Shown one piece after another: positions 1 through 10,328 of a stretch of DNA of 64,000 nucleotides. Within the stretch, counting starts at the first letter, position 1. Each line of letters starts with the position of its first letter. The notes beneath the pieces were generated by a model that saw nothing but the letters and a program-made list of their open reading frames with translations, made no database searches and was not told where the DNA came from. The translations under genes were made by a program, and so were the position numbers. This DNA comes from Krasilnikovozyma curviuscula (lineage: Eukaryota > Basidiomycota > Tremellomycetes > Cystofilobasidiales > Mrakiaceae). The stretch spans positions 124,001 to 188,000 of the forward strand of contig MVAQ01000010.1 in the NCBI GenBank assembly GCA_014825775.1. The letters are read 5' to 3'.

Positions 1-234
1 TGGCAGAAACTCACCTCTTCCTGTTACAGACGCGGAAGTAAAGAACAGATCTCACGACTAGAACGAAGGGTCAACGGCTCCCAGACATTTACGGTGAAGG
101 GAAAAGGCCACTTGTTGGTACAAGAAGCACCTGAGGAAGTTGGAAATATCTTGTACAACATTCTCGACGATATATACGAGATGGCGGCTTCTAGTGAGGA
201 CGAAGAGACGGTAATGGAATACAGGAAGACGTAG
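1..234 (+). CDS. alpha/beta-hydrolase family protein, 3' terminal exon only
   Basis: Only the last exon is inside the window. A pyrimidine-rich stretch ending in CAG at 27-29 is the likely acceptor. The frame then stays open from 30 to a TAG at 232-234 (about 67 codons). The peptide contains FTVKGKGHLLVQEAPEEV, which resembles the C-terminal strand and loop of alpha/beta hydrolases: the catalytic His sits in a G-H-x(4)-E-x-P-x-x-V context. A short helix (NILYNILDDIYE) and an acidic tail follow. The Ser nucleophile and the acid residue lie upstream of the window, so substrate and localisation cannot be given. A protein phosphatase methylesterase (PPE1) is one possibility because its C-terminus looks similar, but other hydrolases share this pattern. 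It converges tail-to-tail with the kinase gene on the other strand, with about 160 bases between the stops. Confidence 0.6.
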   Translation, partial: WQKLTSSCYRRGSKEQISRLERRVNGSQTFTVKGKGHLLVQEAPEEVGNILYNILDDIYEMAASSEDEETVMEYRKT

Positions 235-391
235 AGACGTAGAATGCGCTTTATATATTGCTTTTAATCGGACGTCTACTCCAACCATTGAAACTTCGAA
301 AGTTGCAAATAGTGTCACCCATGAAAATCTTTATACATCAAGTTAATGAACATCGAATATGTGACTAAGACCGCAGGTCAACAAGACCTTC

Positions 392-2450
392 TCATTGAGC
401 AAGGACCGATTGAGGGTTTTCCTGATTAACGAAAACAGTGTCAGTGACTTGTTCGAAGAATCGATGCGGACGTGTAAGTTTACCTCTTCGGCTTCGAGCT
501 TGTAATCTGCGAGCTTCTCTGCCAGCTGCTTCTCAGCTGACTTGTCCTCCATCTGTGCCTTCAGTCTTTGGGCGAAGATCATACCCTTGACTAAAATTGT
601 GAACAACGAGGTTTGTGTTAGTTAAAATCGCGTGGGATCGGAGCGCTCACGATATTGCTTACCAGTGCCCTTGACTATGAGAGACAGCGGAGTCAGAACT
701 TTGCATTTCAGCACCAAGAGAGCAAATTACTCACGAGTTCTCTTAATAGTAACATTACTCTTGACGTTGGGCAGCAGATCGATAGGCTTATCAGCCCCAA
801 CATCAGTCATGTCAGCCTCATCACCAACACTCTTCTTCCTTCCACCATCGGTGGCTTTCTCCGCCTTCAGCCAAGGATGATTTAATGCCTGCTCGCAGGT
901 CAATCTCTTGTTTTGATCAATCGTTAGACAGGAGCGAACAAAGTCTCGCGCGGTCGTTGAGACTCCAGCCCAGTATTCGACAGGCTCGAACTTGTAGTCG
1001 GCGTTGATGATAGCCCGCATCTCCTCAGATTGGTTATCACGGTCAAATGGCGTGTAACCACACAGCAAGAAGTAAGTGATGACACCTTGGTACCGTCACA
1101 AGTGTGAAATTAGTGATGTTGCGCACATGACACTCTCGAAAGTCTCTGCAGCTCACCAATTGCCCAAACATCGACTGGCTTTCCGTGACCCTGCTTTTTG
1201 AATATTTCTGGCGCCATGTATCCTGGGGTACCACATGTCGTTGTGAGGAGCTTGAACTGGTCTTCTTGGATGATTCGCGAGAGACCGAAATCAGCGATGC
1301 AGAGGTCGGCGTCTTCATCTTTGGATCTGAACAATAGGTTCTCCGGCTTCAAGTCTCTGTGAACAATACCCTTGTCATCTATTATTCAAAAGAGAATGGT
1401 GTGAGCTTTGAAGTAGTGAATCAAATGCAAAAGCTTAACTCACGAAGATATTTTGTGGCAGAGACAATGACATAGACGAGATGCGCAGCATCAGTCTCGT
1501 AATAGTTTCCCTTGCAAATTCAAAACAAAAAGTATGTTGGTACTGTAAGTCAGCCTGTAAGTATAGGTCCACTTACTTTGGCACAAATACGGTCAAAGAG
1601 CTGCGACAGCGGACAAAACGTCAGCAAATATCCCAACTAAACTGAAATTCTTGTACCTACCTCGCCTCCGGTACACAAATCAAAGCACAAGTACAAGTTA
1701 CTTCTGGTTTCAAAGTAGTCCCAGAGCGTCACTGTGTGTGGAATAGGTGAAAGAATCAGTAGATCTTCACAATAGAGTTGCCCAGCTACGCAGCACCTCT
1801 TCTGAATCATGAATAGCCTTTCTAGCACAAATTCAGTAGGATATTTGATAACATGTTGCTTACCGATGTTAGGGTGACCTTGAGAAATCTCCTTCAGCAC
1901 GTTGATCTCGTTTCTGACCTAAGAGGAGGGAGATCCAACCATCAGCAAGGCGACGACAAACATGAAATGTCATGGACATTCAACTTGCCATATGTTCTCT
2001 TCCCTCCATGAGCTTTTTGTTGATGATCTGAAAGTTATAGAAGGACGAAAAGTAAGCTATCCGCTTCTCACAACCGTCGACAATAGGAAAATGTGTCTCT
2101 ATCTGGCTCAGCAATTGATTTCTCTCCAAGCATGTACAAGAGCTTCTACCATATCTTCTAGAACAGTGAGACAGCTCTTACCTTGCAAGCATAGTACTGC
2201 AGCGGTTCAGAATTCAATTGATCAGCAACGACGAAAGGGGAAGCAGCAGCAATCTAGTGAATAGGAATCTCAGCTCACTTTTCCAGTTGTAATGTGGACA
2301 GCTTCTTTCACTACAGCATAAGTACCAGATCCCAGCGTTTTACCAGTCTTGTACTGTTAGTCAAAGGAAAACCAAACGATGGATTTCGGTTAATCATGAA
2401 TACCTTCGATTGAATGGGAATCTTACCTGGCAAGGAACGGTAGCAGCCAT
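392..2450 (-). CDS. CMK1: Ca2+/calmodulin-dependent protein kinase (CaMKI-like)
   Basis: This is a cytosolic Ser/Thr kinase of the CaMK group. In order, the spliced frame shows: start MAATVPCQ (2450..2427); a Gly-rich loop [10 protein letters not shown] (about 2320); YYACK with the ATP-binding Lys on a 15-base exon (2196..2182); a helix C segment with [10 protein letters not shown]; the catalytic loop [11 protein letters not shown] (about 1350); ADFGLSRI (about 1290); [12 protein letters not shown]; and [15 protein letters not shown]. The C-lobe ends in [14 protein letters not shown]-terminal tail follows in which an autoinhibitory and calmodulin-binding segment would be expected. The exon at 606..485 joins to a last short exon through an intron with a CTGAC branch site, giving the end [10 protein letters not shown] and TGA at 394-392. 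One intron (1988..1919) begins with GC rather than GT. Kinase identity is certain from the motifs. The CaMKI subclass rests on the catalytic-domain sequence. Confidence 0.9.
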
Positions 2451-2655
2451 AAGACAGGTCAAGAAGGATATTCAGGTGAGATTGAGGATAGAAGGGATTC
2501 CTCTCAACACAGAGATGATGACGGTTCGAGTGATCTTTACCTCGAGAGGCTATGCTCTTCTTTGAGCCGTTCGGCAGCAGCGGTCGCTCGCTGTATGCTG
2601 ATCGCTCTTGCTGTGTAAACCCGCAAAATCCACTCGAATTGAAATCACCAAAGTT

Positions 2656-5600
2656 CTAGAGCAATCCTTCTGACCTCAGTCTCTCCAATCCCTTTGTTCC
2701 CGTACTCCTGCCCACCAGCGCCACCCTCTCTTTTCTGACCTCCTCGCTGAAACCGCCTTCGAAACAACAAACGCCAGTCCACGGTGCGCCTTGAGATTTT
2801 GACGGTTGACTGTATTTGAAGATATCCTGAAGTAGAGTCGAAGGAGCTGAGACAATAACTGCTTGAACCAACTGTTGCCTTGCAGTTGCAGGAATTGAAG
2901 AAGAGGCTGCTGAACCGAAGTCGTTCCAGATACCAGCAGCGATGTGGTGAACCGCAACGAGGTAGAGGAATTGCGTCGTTGATCTAGAGCAGTTCCCTTG
3001 GATGAGAGATTTGAGATACAGTCCCAGCATATCCTGATCCGTCTCGTTAGGCCAGAGGTAGCTGCTGATGCCTTGTTGCTCTTCCAAGATGACATCTGAC
3101 GCACCGAGGCGCAGCATTCTTAAGATGTGGGGATATTCTCCCCAGAGAAGCTTTCTGTAGTCTAGTTGGTACGTCTGCGATATCGGCGGCAGAAGGAGTT
3201 GGCCAAAGAGCTTGTGCGAGAAAGAGATCGAGTCATAGAGGGCGATGAAGTCGGTGTAGAACTGGAAGAAAGGAACTCCTGTACCTAAGTATGGCAATAC
3301 TGTTGCCTCGAGAGGTGCGAGGACTGAGGTTGAGGATTGCTGCTCTATGTTGCAGCTGATGATATTGCTAATTGCTGGAGTTGAGCCATATGTGAATGGC
3401 TTCAGCAAATCCTCCATCCACTCGTTAACTACAGCATCTCTGAAAACTTCTTCATTTTTTGCGTTGCCATCCATGCCCTGTTCCAACATGAAGACTCTCA
3501 TAAGCTCAAACGTAATCTCACTCGCACCGAGCTGTCGATCTTGAGCCTCCGCCGCTGCCACGCATTTGGCGAACAGCAACGTCTGACGGACAAGCTCTGT
3601 CTCACTAGCATCCCAATCTGGAGGTACTTGAGTGAGAGCCTTGGATGAGCTTGATTGGAGGAGTTCTGGAATTGGTGAATATGTCCAGTTGCGAGGTAGG
3701 GGGAGCCCAGGACCTGAACAAGTTGGTCTGTTGTCTGATATATCTCCGAATGTCCTCGAAGAACTGTCCATTTCAAGAAGCTGAGTTGAAGGTGTCTTGG
3801 GAACATTGAGAGTCTTGCTAATTCGCAGCGAGGTTGGTGATGGGATGAGTGGGGCCACAGCATCGGATTCGTCGTCCTGTGAAACCATGTAGAGATAGAG
3901 AGTTTCAATTGTGTACATGCCATGTCGATGACCCAGATACTTTAACAGAGTTTCAGGAGCCACCTCTGAACCAAGAACCGGGACAACTTCTTCCCAATTG
4001 AGCGAGAAAATCTTTTTGAAGAGTTTTTGAGCTTGATCTTCATCTCCTGCGATGAGCATGGATACCACTCTGACCATAATTATGAAGTGTGATGCAGCTG
4101 TTGAGGAAGGAACGAATAGTGGTCGCTGTAAAGCGGAGAAAGACAGAAACGAAGTTGCGTGTTGCAGCAGGTTGCTTTTGTTCACTAGCGCGCTGCAGAT
4201 TTTGGCCCAAGTTGGACGTTGGAGTAGATGATCTGCTAGCTGAACCAGGAGATCTGCGGGGAGTATAGCTGCTATATCTTGATCTGTTGATTTCCTTCCT
4301 TCTACCACCAGACGGACAGCTTGGTTGATGTATCCCAATAGAACACAAAGACGTATCGGATCGTGGGCAAGCATCATTGCGCTACTGGCCAGTGATGAAA
4401 CGCTATCGTTGATATTTCGGAACACCTTGTGGATGTTGGTGAAGATAGTGTCGATTTCACTACGAGGTATCGTCAGGCCGTTAACTTTGGTTCCTTCAAT
4501 CCAGGCGTTGATAAATCCTGTCAGTTCGGTGAGGGTTTCGATGGTCGAAGTCGAAGATGAGGGAGAGAGATTGGTGATGAGCTTCGGATATACCTCTAAG
4601 GCATTTTCCATCCAACCGAGCCCAACGACCTGACTCCAAGTGATCTCATGAGGAGGCGTCGTCATGTGAGGATCAATTGAACAGACTGTCCAGTATTTCA
4701 GAAGATTATAGAAGGCTTTGGTGAGTCCAAGGTCAGCAATAGGGTCGGTAGAGATGGTCGTGGAGATGCCAGCGATAGATGTTGAAAGGGTGGTAGCCAG
4801 GTTGGAGGAGAGCCCGTAAGCAGCCAGAGAGGTGAGTATATCCAAAGAAGATTTACACAGTATAGCATCTTAATAAATAAGCAGTTTACAAGTGTCAGCT
4901 TTCTCGCTAGAGATTCTTTTTGTTCTAAATTTCGTTACTCACCTTCAACCGTAGCAGAACCACCTACAATGAACCTCGTGATCCTGCTCAACCCACCAAC
5001 AGCCAAGAACGTATCTCCAAATAATCTAGAGTGCTGGATGAACTTGTTCAAGAGCTTCAAGACTTGAGGATTCGTATCATCAGGACCTGAAAGTTGTGCC
5101 ACCAAGATGGCAAGAAGCTTGCTTTCCTCAGGTTCATCTTGTCGTTGTTGTTGAGCCTCTTCGTCGCCATCTGGTGAAGGTGATGAGATGAAAGATTCCA
5201 CTGGGATAAACGATAAGATTTCGATAATTTGTGATTTTGTGGGATGCTGAGGTAGGTTCGTCGTTGTAAGGAGAGATGCCAAGATTCCAAGGGGCAGCTT
5301 CTCCAAATGTTTGAGGTTTAATACTACTTCTTCCTCTGATATTGAAGTTGATGCTGACGGCGTTGACGCAGGTATTAGAACCTCCCAGAGCAAGTCCACA
5401 CCTCGACTAACCAACCCTACGTTCGAGCCTCTTCCCCCAAGCGCCAATCCACCTTCATGCTCGAGTCCAACCACGGCTAGTATTCCAACATCCAGCGCTT
5501 TCGTCTCCCAATCCTCGATCTGCTCTCTGCCATCCTCAAATCTCGTGAAGGGCGACTTCAGATGTTTCACAACACGAGTCAGAACACCCATCATTCCGAT

Positions 5601-6899
5601 CCGTTGACTGACTTGAGTACTTCTGGACAAATGAATGATCTCGTTGTAGGTATAACCGGCGAGTTCTGGTGCATCACCGTGATGATGGAGACCAAGGTGC
5701 GTTGGAAGCGAAGCGAGGTCTGCAAGGGCGATAGGTTGACCGTCCAACCCAAATCGAATTGAGTTGGAATCGGGAAGTGTATTGGATATTTGTAAGGTCC
5801 AATTAAGAGCTGAAGTATCTGTTGGTGGTTGAAGTGGGTACAACGAAGGGTCTGAGGGAAGGGACTGTGTTGTTATCAACGACGATGCCGAAACTTGTTC
5901 GAGTGAAGAAGTCGACAGCACTATAGAGAAACCATGTGGTAAGGTTTAGGAATTCATCTCGACAATGAAGGGACGCACCATCTGAGAATCTGACGGCCCT
6001 CTTACTCGGTGGCTCTTCGCTCTTTCTATCCTTCCCTTTCCCGCGGTGTAACCTTCGATTGGCCATCGCTTTCGCCAACAGATCACCTCCGAACCTCTCT
6101 ACTAGCTCTTCTCGCTCCTGGATCCTTTCGGTTGCTGACAGATTGGAAAGCATCATTTCAGACTCCTTAGAAATTGAGTCCTCTTCAAGGAATTTCGTGG
6201 GAACCGGTGCAACGAGAGCTGACAAGAACAAGTCAGATGTTTAGATTCATGAACATTTAACGATTTGGCAGAAAACTAACCATCCAAAACTCTACCCTTC
6301 CCTTTCGTGTCGCTCTTCGTAGCTCGTGTCCTGAAAGCCTCAAGTAGATCGGACCCAAAACGTTCGAGAAGTTCTTCCCTTTCTGACATAATCTCTTCCA
6401 AGCTCATTCCTCTGATCTTCTCCTCATTCTCTCGAGAGATTTCTTCGTCATCGATCTCGCCAGCTTTCGTCTCTGTGCCAAATTTTGACGTCAGACCACT
6501 GCGAGCTTCCACAACAACTGGAGGAGCTGAAGGTCTTGGGGTAATTACAGTAGCTCTAGATGCTTTGAATGCTGATACCTTCTTGTGGGGCTGTAGGGAA
6601 CGATGGAGTGGTTTGGGGAATCCTTGGAACGACGTATTAGCCAGTGTCGGCGGTGGTGGTGGTGCTACGTTGGAGGTATCCCTCTCCTTCAAGTTACCAA
6701 TAAGTCCAGACATGCTGAAGAACTCCAAATCAGGACCGAACCTGCAGAAATTGATACTTTTGGAGTTTGACTAAGTTCTCGTCAGCAGCAGCGCTCAGAA
6801 TCACCCTTCGCCGCTAACGTCCACCAGGCAAGGAAATTGAAGCAATCCAATTTGAGGAGTACAATATCTGTAAGCCACTTGGGTAGCTTTGCTGATCAT
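2656..6899 (-). CDS. RPAP1: RNA polymerase II-associated protein 1 (RPAP1/Rba50 family)
   Basis: RPAP1 is known to help assemble RNA polymerase II and deliver it to the nucleus. The N-terminal exon (6741..6276) carries GLIGNLKERDTSNV, matching the conserved ERDTS region. The RPAP1_N signature follows (ENEEKIRGMSLEEIMSEREE, about 6440). A second, similar block lies on the next exon (about 6130). The RPAP1_C signature is on the exon ending near 4935, with LGLHHHGDAPELAGYT and LSRSTQVSQRIGMM. A long helical region follows, ending with QLDYRKLLWGEYPHILRMLR near 3150 and a stop at 2656. Upstream of FGPDLEFF (about 6740) the frame has no ATG. A 95-base first exon from ATG 6899 to 6805, joined by a 63-base intron with a CTGAC branch site, keeps phase and is the best start I can propose. 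The start is therefore tentative; the family call is firm. Confidence 0.85.
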
Positions 6900-7072
6900 C
6901 GGAATCAAGATACCCGCTGATTTGCGGCTCGTTTACAAGCCAGGCAGTGTCCCGCTCCGTCAGCTTTCCAGACGGCTGATACGTGGACGTCAGTTCTCCA
7001 AGAGCATTACGGTACCAACCCAGTATCATCCGAGGAACTCGGAAGTCTGACCTTTACACGGGCATCTCCGCA
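6900..7072. promoter_or_regulatory. shared divergent promoter between RPAP1 and the MED8-like gene
   Basis: The proposed start codons of the two divergently transcribed genes are 173 bases apart, so the segment must hold both promoters or 5' leaders. No TATA box or recognised binding site stands out. A long antisense frame (7029..6814) overlaps it but has no family features. If the RPAP1 start lies elsewhere, the boundary moves. Confidence 0.4.
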
Positions 7073-8015
7073 ATGGAAGGCCAAGCACAAGCTTCAACAA
7101 TAACTCTATCCCCAACCCAAGTCCCAATTGACTCCCTCAAGTCTCTACAGTCCTCAACAGCTCAAGTATTGGTTGCGATAGAGAACTTGTCAAAAAATGT
7201 CCAGTGGGGAAACGATGCAGGAATAGCTTCGTCGTGAGTTCATTGTCACATTCCCTTGGTTGGTTGTGCCGACGCTTACACCCATATTCTACGACATAGA
7301 TCCTCATTACTTCCTCAGCAGTCCCACTTGTTGTCTCTATTGGGGTTGCTTTCACATAATCTTTCGTCCATACCTCCTCCTTCCGCTCTCTACCCTAATA
7401 CCACCGCTGGCGTCAAAGCTCGCTCTCAGCAGAGAGCACTGGCTCAACATTTGGTACACCCTGTGCAGGTCAATGATCCTGCTACTGATCAGCTTCTCCT
7501 GAGTCTCTTGACGGTGGTGAGTGAGCTGGTTCTTTCCTTCTCATTCTGATCAACGGTGAGACCGACAAGGCTTGAACGTGTCTTTACTTCAGAACGTCGG
7601 TCCTGGTGTGGAAACTACATTTCCAAACCATGAGCCTCAAGGGGATCTCGACAATCATGAACGTCGTCGTTCAAACGCGGTCCGAGTATGTGATGCGCTG
7701 TATGAGAAGTTCGACTGGAAAGGACGATTTGGTGTGATTGATGAAGATGAGGACGAGGATGACGATGACGATGACGATGACCTGTTTGGTGATGATGAGG
7801 ACGAAGATGTCAATGACGATGATGTGATGGAGGTCGATGGAGACGGTAAAGAGGTATTGCTCAAGAAGAAGGTCAAAGGAAAGGGTAGAGAAGTGGCGGC
7901 AAAACCAGGAGTCGACGCAGCAGAGCTTGAAATACCACCAGAAGCTATTCTCACAAGTCAGCAGAAGGAGGAAGAGTTGAAGAAGCTAATGAAGTTCATG
8001 ACCACGGGGAAGTAG
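7073..8015 (+). CDS. MED8: Mediator complex subunit 8-like protein
   Basis: Three exons are read: 7073..7233, 7300..7516 and 7593..8015, giving 266 residues. The N-terminal part has the helical pattern of Med8, a head-module subunit of Mediator. PIDSLKSLQSSTAQVLVAIE is followed by SHLLSLLGLLSHNL, a YP-containing linker, and QLLLSLLTVNVGPGVETTF, which resembles the L-L-x(4)-P-x-V-E motif of the family. The C-terminal third is different: a run of Asp/Glu (about 7735-7850) is followed by a basic patch KKKVKGKGRE and the end KKLMKFMTTGK. Such an acidic-basic tail is common in fungal Mediator subunits but is not diagnostic. I rate the MED8 name as probable. An alternative is another small helical transcription cofactor. 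The gene is divergent from RPAP1, another polymerase II factor. Confidence 0.55.
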
Positions 8016-8566
8016 AGTGCTGCTAACGCCATGAGGACCAGAATGTTATCCCTCTGTGAGTAGTCCTGATCAAGTTGTCTTTGCCTTGACCTTTTCTTAC
8101 AGGCCCCTGTATCTTTCTTTTCTGTGATTGTTTCTGCAGAGGGTCCATCATTACCTGCGTTGCGTTTCCTACTCGTGATCCGTTGCCATCGCCAGCTTTT
8201 AGTTATAATACCCTCATAACCTCTGGCTCTTTCAATTGGGCAGTTTGGGGGTCTCAATACTGCTCTCAACTGGTCAACGATACCCGTAACGAGGAGGTAG
8301 CGGCTGGATGTACAACAGGCGCGTGGCCCGTGTGTTTGGGGTGTACATAATTGCTGCAAACCCGTATACAGATTATGAAAACCGGGATGGAAAATCAGCT
8401 ACAGCCACAAAGCAACGTGAATGGCCATGCAAGTTATATGCGCATTGTTCAAAAAGTTGATAAATTACGTAGAAACAGGGAGATTTTAAGTCACGCTTTT
8501 TCTCGCACTCGACCACGACCCACTTCAAGCTTACAAAGCCCAACAAAATCAGAGAATCCATCCACC
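8016..8566. other. intergenic region, MED8-like to eIF2-beta
   Basis: About 550 bases hold the 3' UTR of the MED8-like gene and the promoter and leader of the eIF2-beta gene. Short open frames occur on both strands but show no family motif or convincing splice structure. The start of eIF2-beta at 8567 sits in a good context (CCACCATGG). Confidence 0.5.
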
Positions 8567-10010
8567 ATGGCTGAACCAGAAGAAGATATTTTTTCAGGAA
8601 TGAAGAAGAAGTCCAAGAAGGAGAAGAAAGTGGTTGCTGACGCACCAGAAAGTGAAGAAGCACCAGCTGAAGAAACTGGTGAAGACATGTTCGGAGACCT
8701 GAAGAAGAAGAAGAAAAAGAAGACTGTTACCATTGCTGATGTAAGTGAGCTGTTCCTTGTTGTTCCAGACCATCAGTCCTTACACTCATACTGACGTTAA
8801 AAAACCTTGGTCTCAATGTGACTCCTAAAAAATCGCTTTTTCCAGGACGAAGAAGAAGCAGCTCCAGCAGCGCCAGTTCGAAAAGTTGACAAGACTGGTA
8901 ATGATATCATTGAAGAGCCTGCAGAGGGTGCAGAGGGTGAAGGTGAAGGGCTTGATGACTTCTCGTCTTTGAAGAAGAAGAAAAAGAAGTCATCCAAGAA
9001 GGCTGCTTTCGATTTGGAGGCGTTCGAAAAGGAACTCTCCACCTCTGCACCTGCTGAGAAGGATGCTGGTGGTGAGGATGGTGAGGAAGGTGGTGAGATC
9101 AAGGAGTACGATGAAGGTGAACTGGGTGACAACGTCTTCGGTGGTGGAGCTGGCGGAGAAGACGATGCTCAGATCGACGAGCTGAAGGGTGACAAGGATA
9201 TGCCTTGGGCTGGATCTGACAGAGACTACACATATGACGAAGTGAGTTGAACTTCTCAAAACTGATTTGATTTTCGTTTCTTGCGCTTCCTCCTAATCGT
9301 CCTCCCACCATTTACTTTACTTCTAGTTACTCCACCGAGCCTTCCAAATCCTCCATGCAGCAAACCCAGATGTTGGAACCCGTCGACGATACACCATTGC
9401 ACCACCATCCGTCCACAAGGAAGGAAACAAGAAAACCATCTTTGCCAACTTGGCTGATATCTGTAAACGAATGCACCGTTCAGACGAACACGTCATCTCA
9501 TTCCTGTTTGCTGAGTTGGGTACAAGCGGTTCGGTTGATGGAAGTCATAGATTGGTTATCAAGGGTCGTTACACTCAGAAGCACATGGAGAATGTGTTGA
9601 GGAGGTACATCGGTACGTTCCGCCCTTTTGACAATCTTTTCTGTTAAATTGTTAGCTGATTTCTCCTTTCTTGTTATTTTTTTTTCTACTTTTGGTTTCA
9701 TGTTACCCTGGTCTCTTGTCATATCTCACGCCGCGCATTATCATCACCACCGCCTGCTTTTAGTGGAGTACGTCACTTGTCAGACGTGTAAATCTCCAGA
9801 GACTTTGCTGTCGAAGGATCAGAGACTGTACTTCATGACTTGTCAGACTTGTGGATCTCGTAAGTTCATAGCCTCTCTTTGCCACATTTTCAACTATAAC
9901 CCTTATCTTCGCTTGCTCATCGTTTTCCCACACCAGGTCGTTCTGTTCTTCCTATCAAAGCTGGTTTCCAGGCCCAAGTTGGAAAGAGATCCAAGACGAA
10001 GGTCGCTTAG
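8567..10010 (+). CDS. SUI3: translation initiation factor eIF2 subunit beta
   Basis: eIF2-beta is part of the eIF2-GTP-Met-tRNAi ternary complex. Five exons in phase (8567..8740, 8846..9241, 9327..9612, 9764..9859, 9937..10010) give 341 residues. The N-terminal half has three lysine blocks ([26 protein letters not shown]) alternating with acidic stretches. These match the K-boxes that in this family bind eIF5 and eIF2B-epsilon. [18 protein letters not shown] starts the conserved core. [15 protein letters not shown] follows, then a C4 zinc ribbon (CQTCKSPET ... CQTCGS) with all four Cys present. The end is [13 protein letters not shown]. The zinc ribbon is split by the last intron. The length fits the fungal family. 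The gene is expected to be essential and constitutively expressed. Confidence 0.96.
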
Positions 10011-10328
10011 ACAGCTTTCTGTACTACTTTTACGATCTCATCTACTTTTTTTTTCAAATTCCGCTAGCCTCTTTTGTGCTACAGCCGATTCAGGAAACGA
10101 GCTCATTCGCTCAGTAGCAAGGAATGAGGATCTGACTCAATTTTTCCAAGGTGCTTATTTTGATTTGGTTAGTCACTATCAGAGACCGAAAAACATGCGC
10201 AATTGCCCACTGCTCTTATTCGGCACTGCTGGCGGGTAAGCCACTTTTTAACTTTCGCTAAGCCACAAGAAACGTAGCTAGCTACATCTGACTACCGTCG
10301 ACCTTTTCAATCATCAAGCTTCAAGATA

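Noticed and set aside
6814..7029. 71-codon minus-strand open frame upstream of RPAP1
   Set aside because: Joining it to the FGPDLEFF exon breaks phase, and it has no family features. A different ATG (6899) in another frame fits better.
7655..7954. Serine-rich minus-strand open frame
   Set aside because: It is the mirror image of the Asp/Glu-rich tail of the MED8-like gene and has no independent support.
9628..10239. 203-codon + strand open frame
   Set aside because: It covers introns and short exons of eIF2-beta in the wrong frame and runs past its stop.
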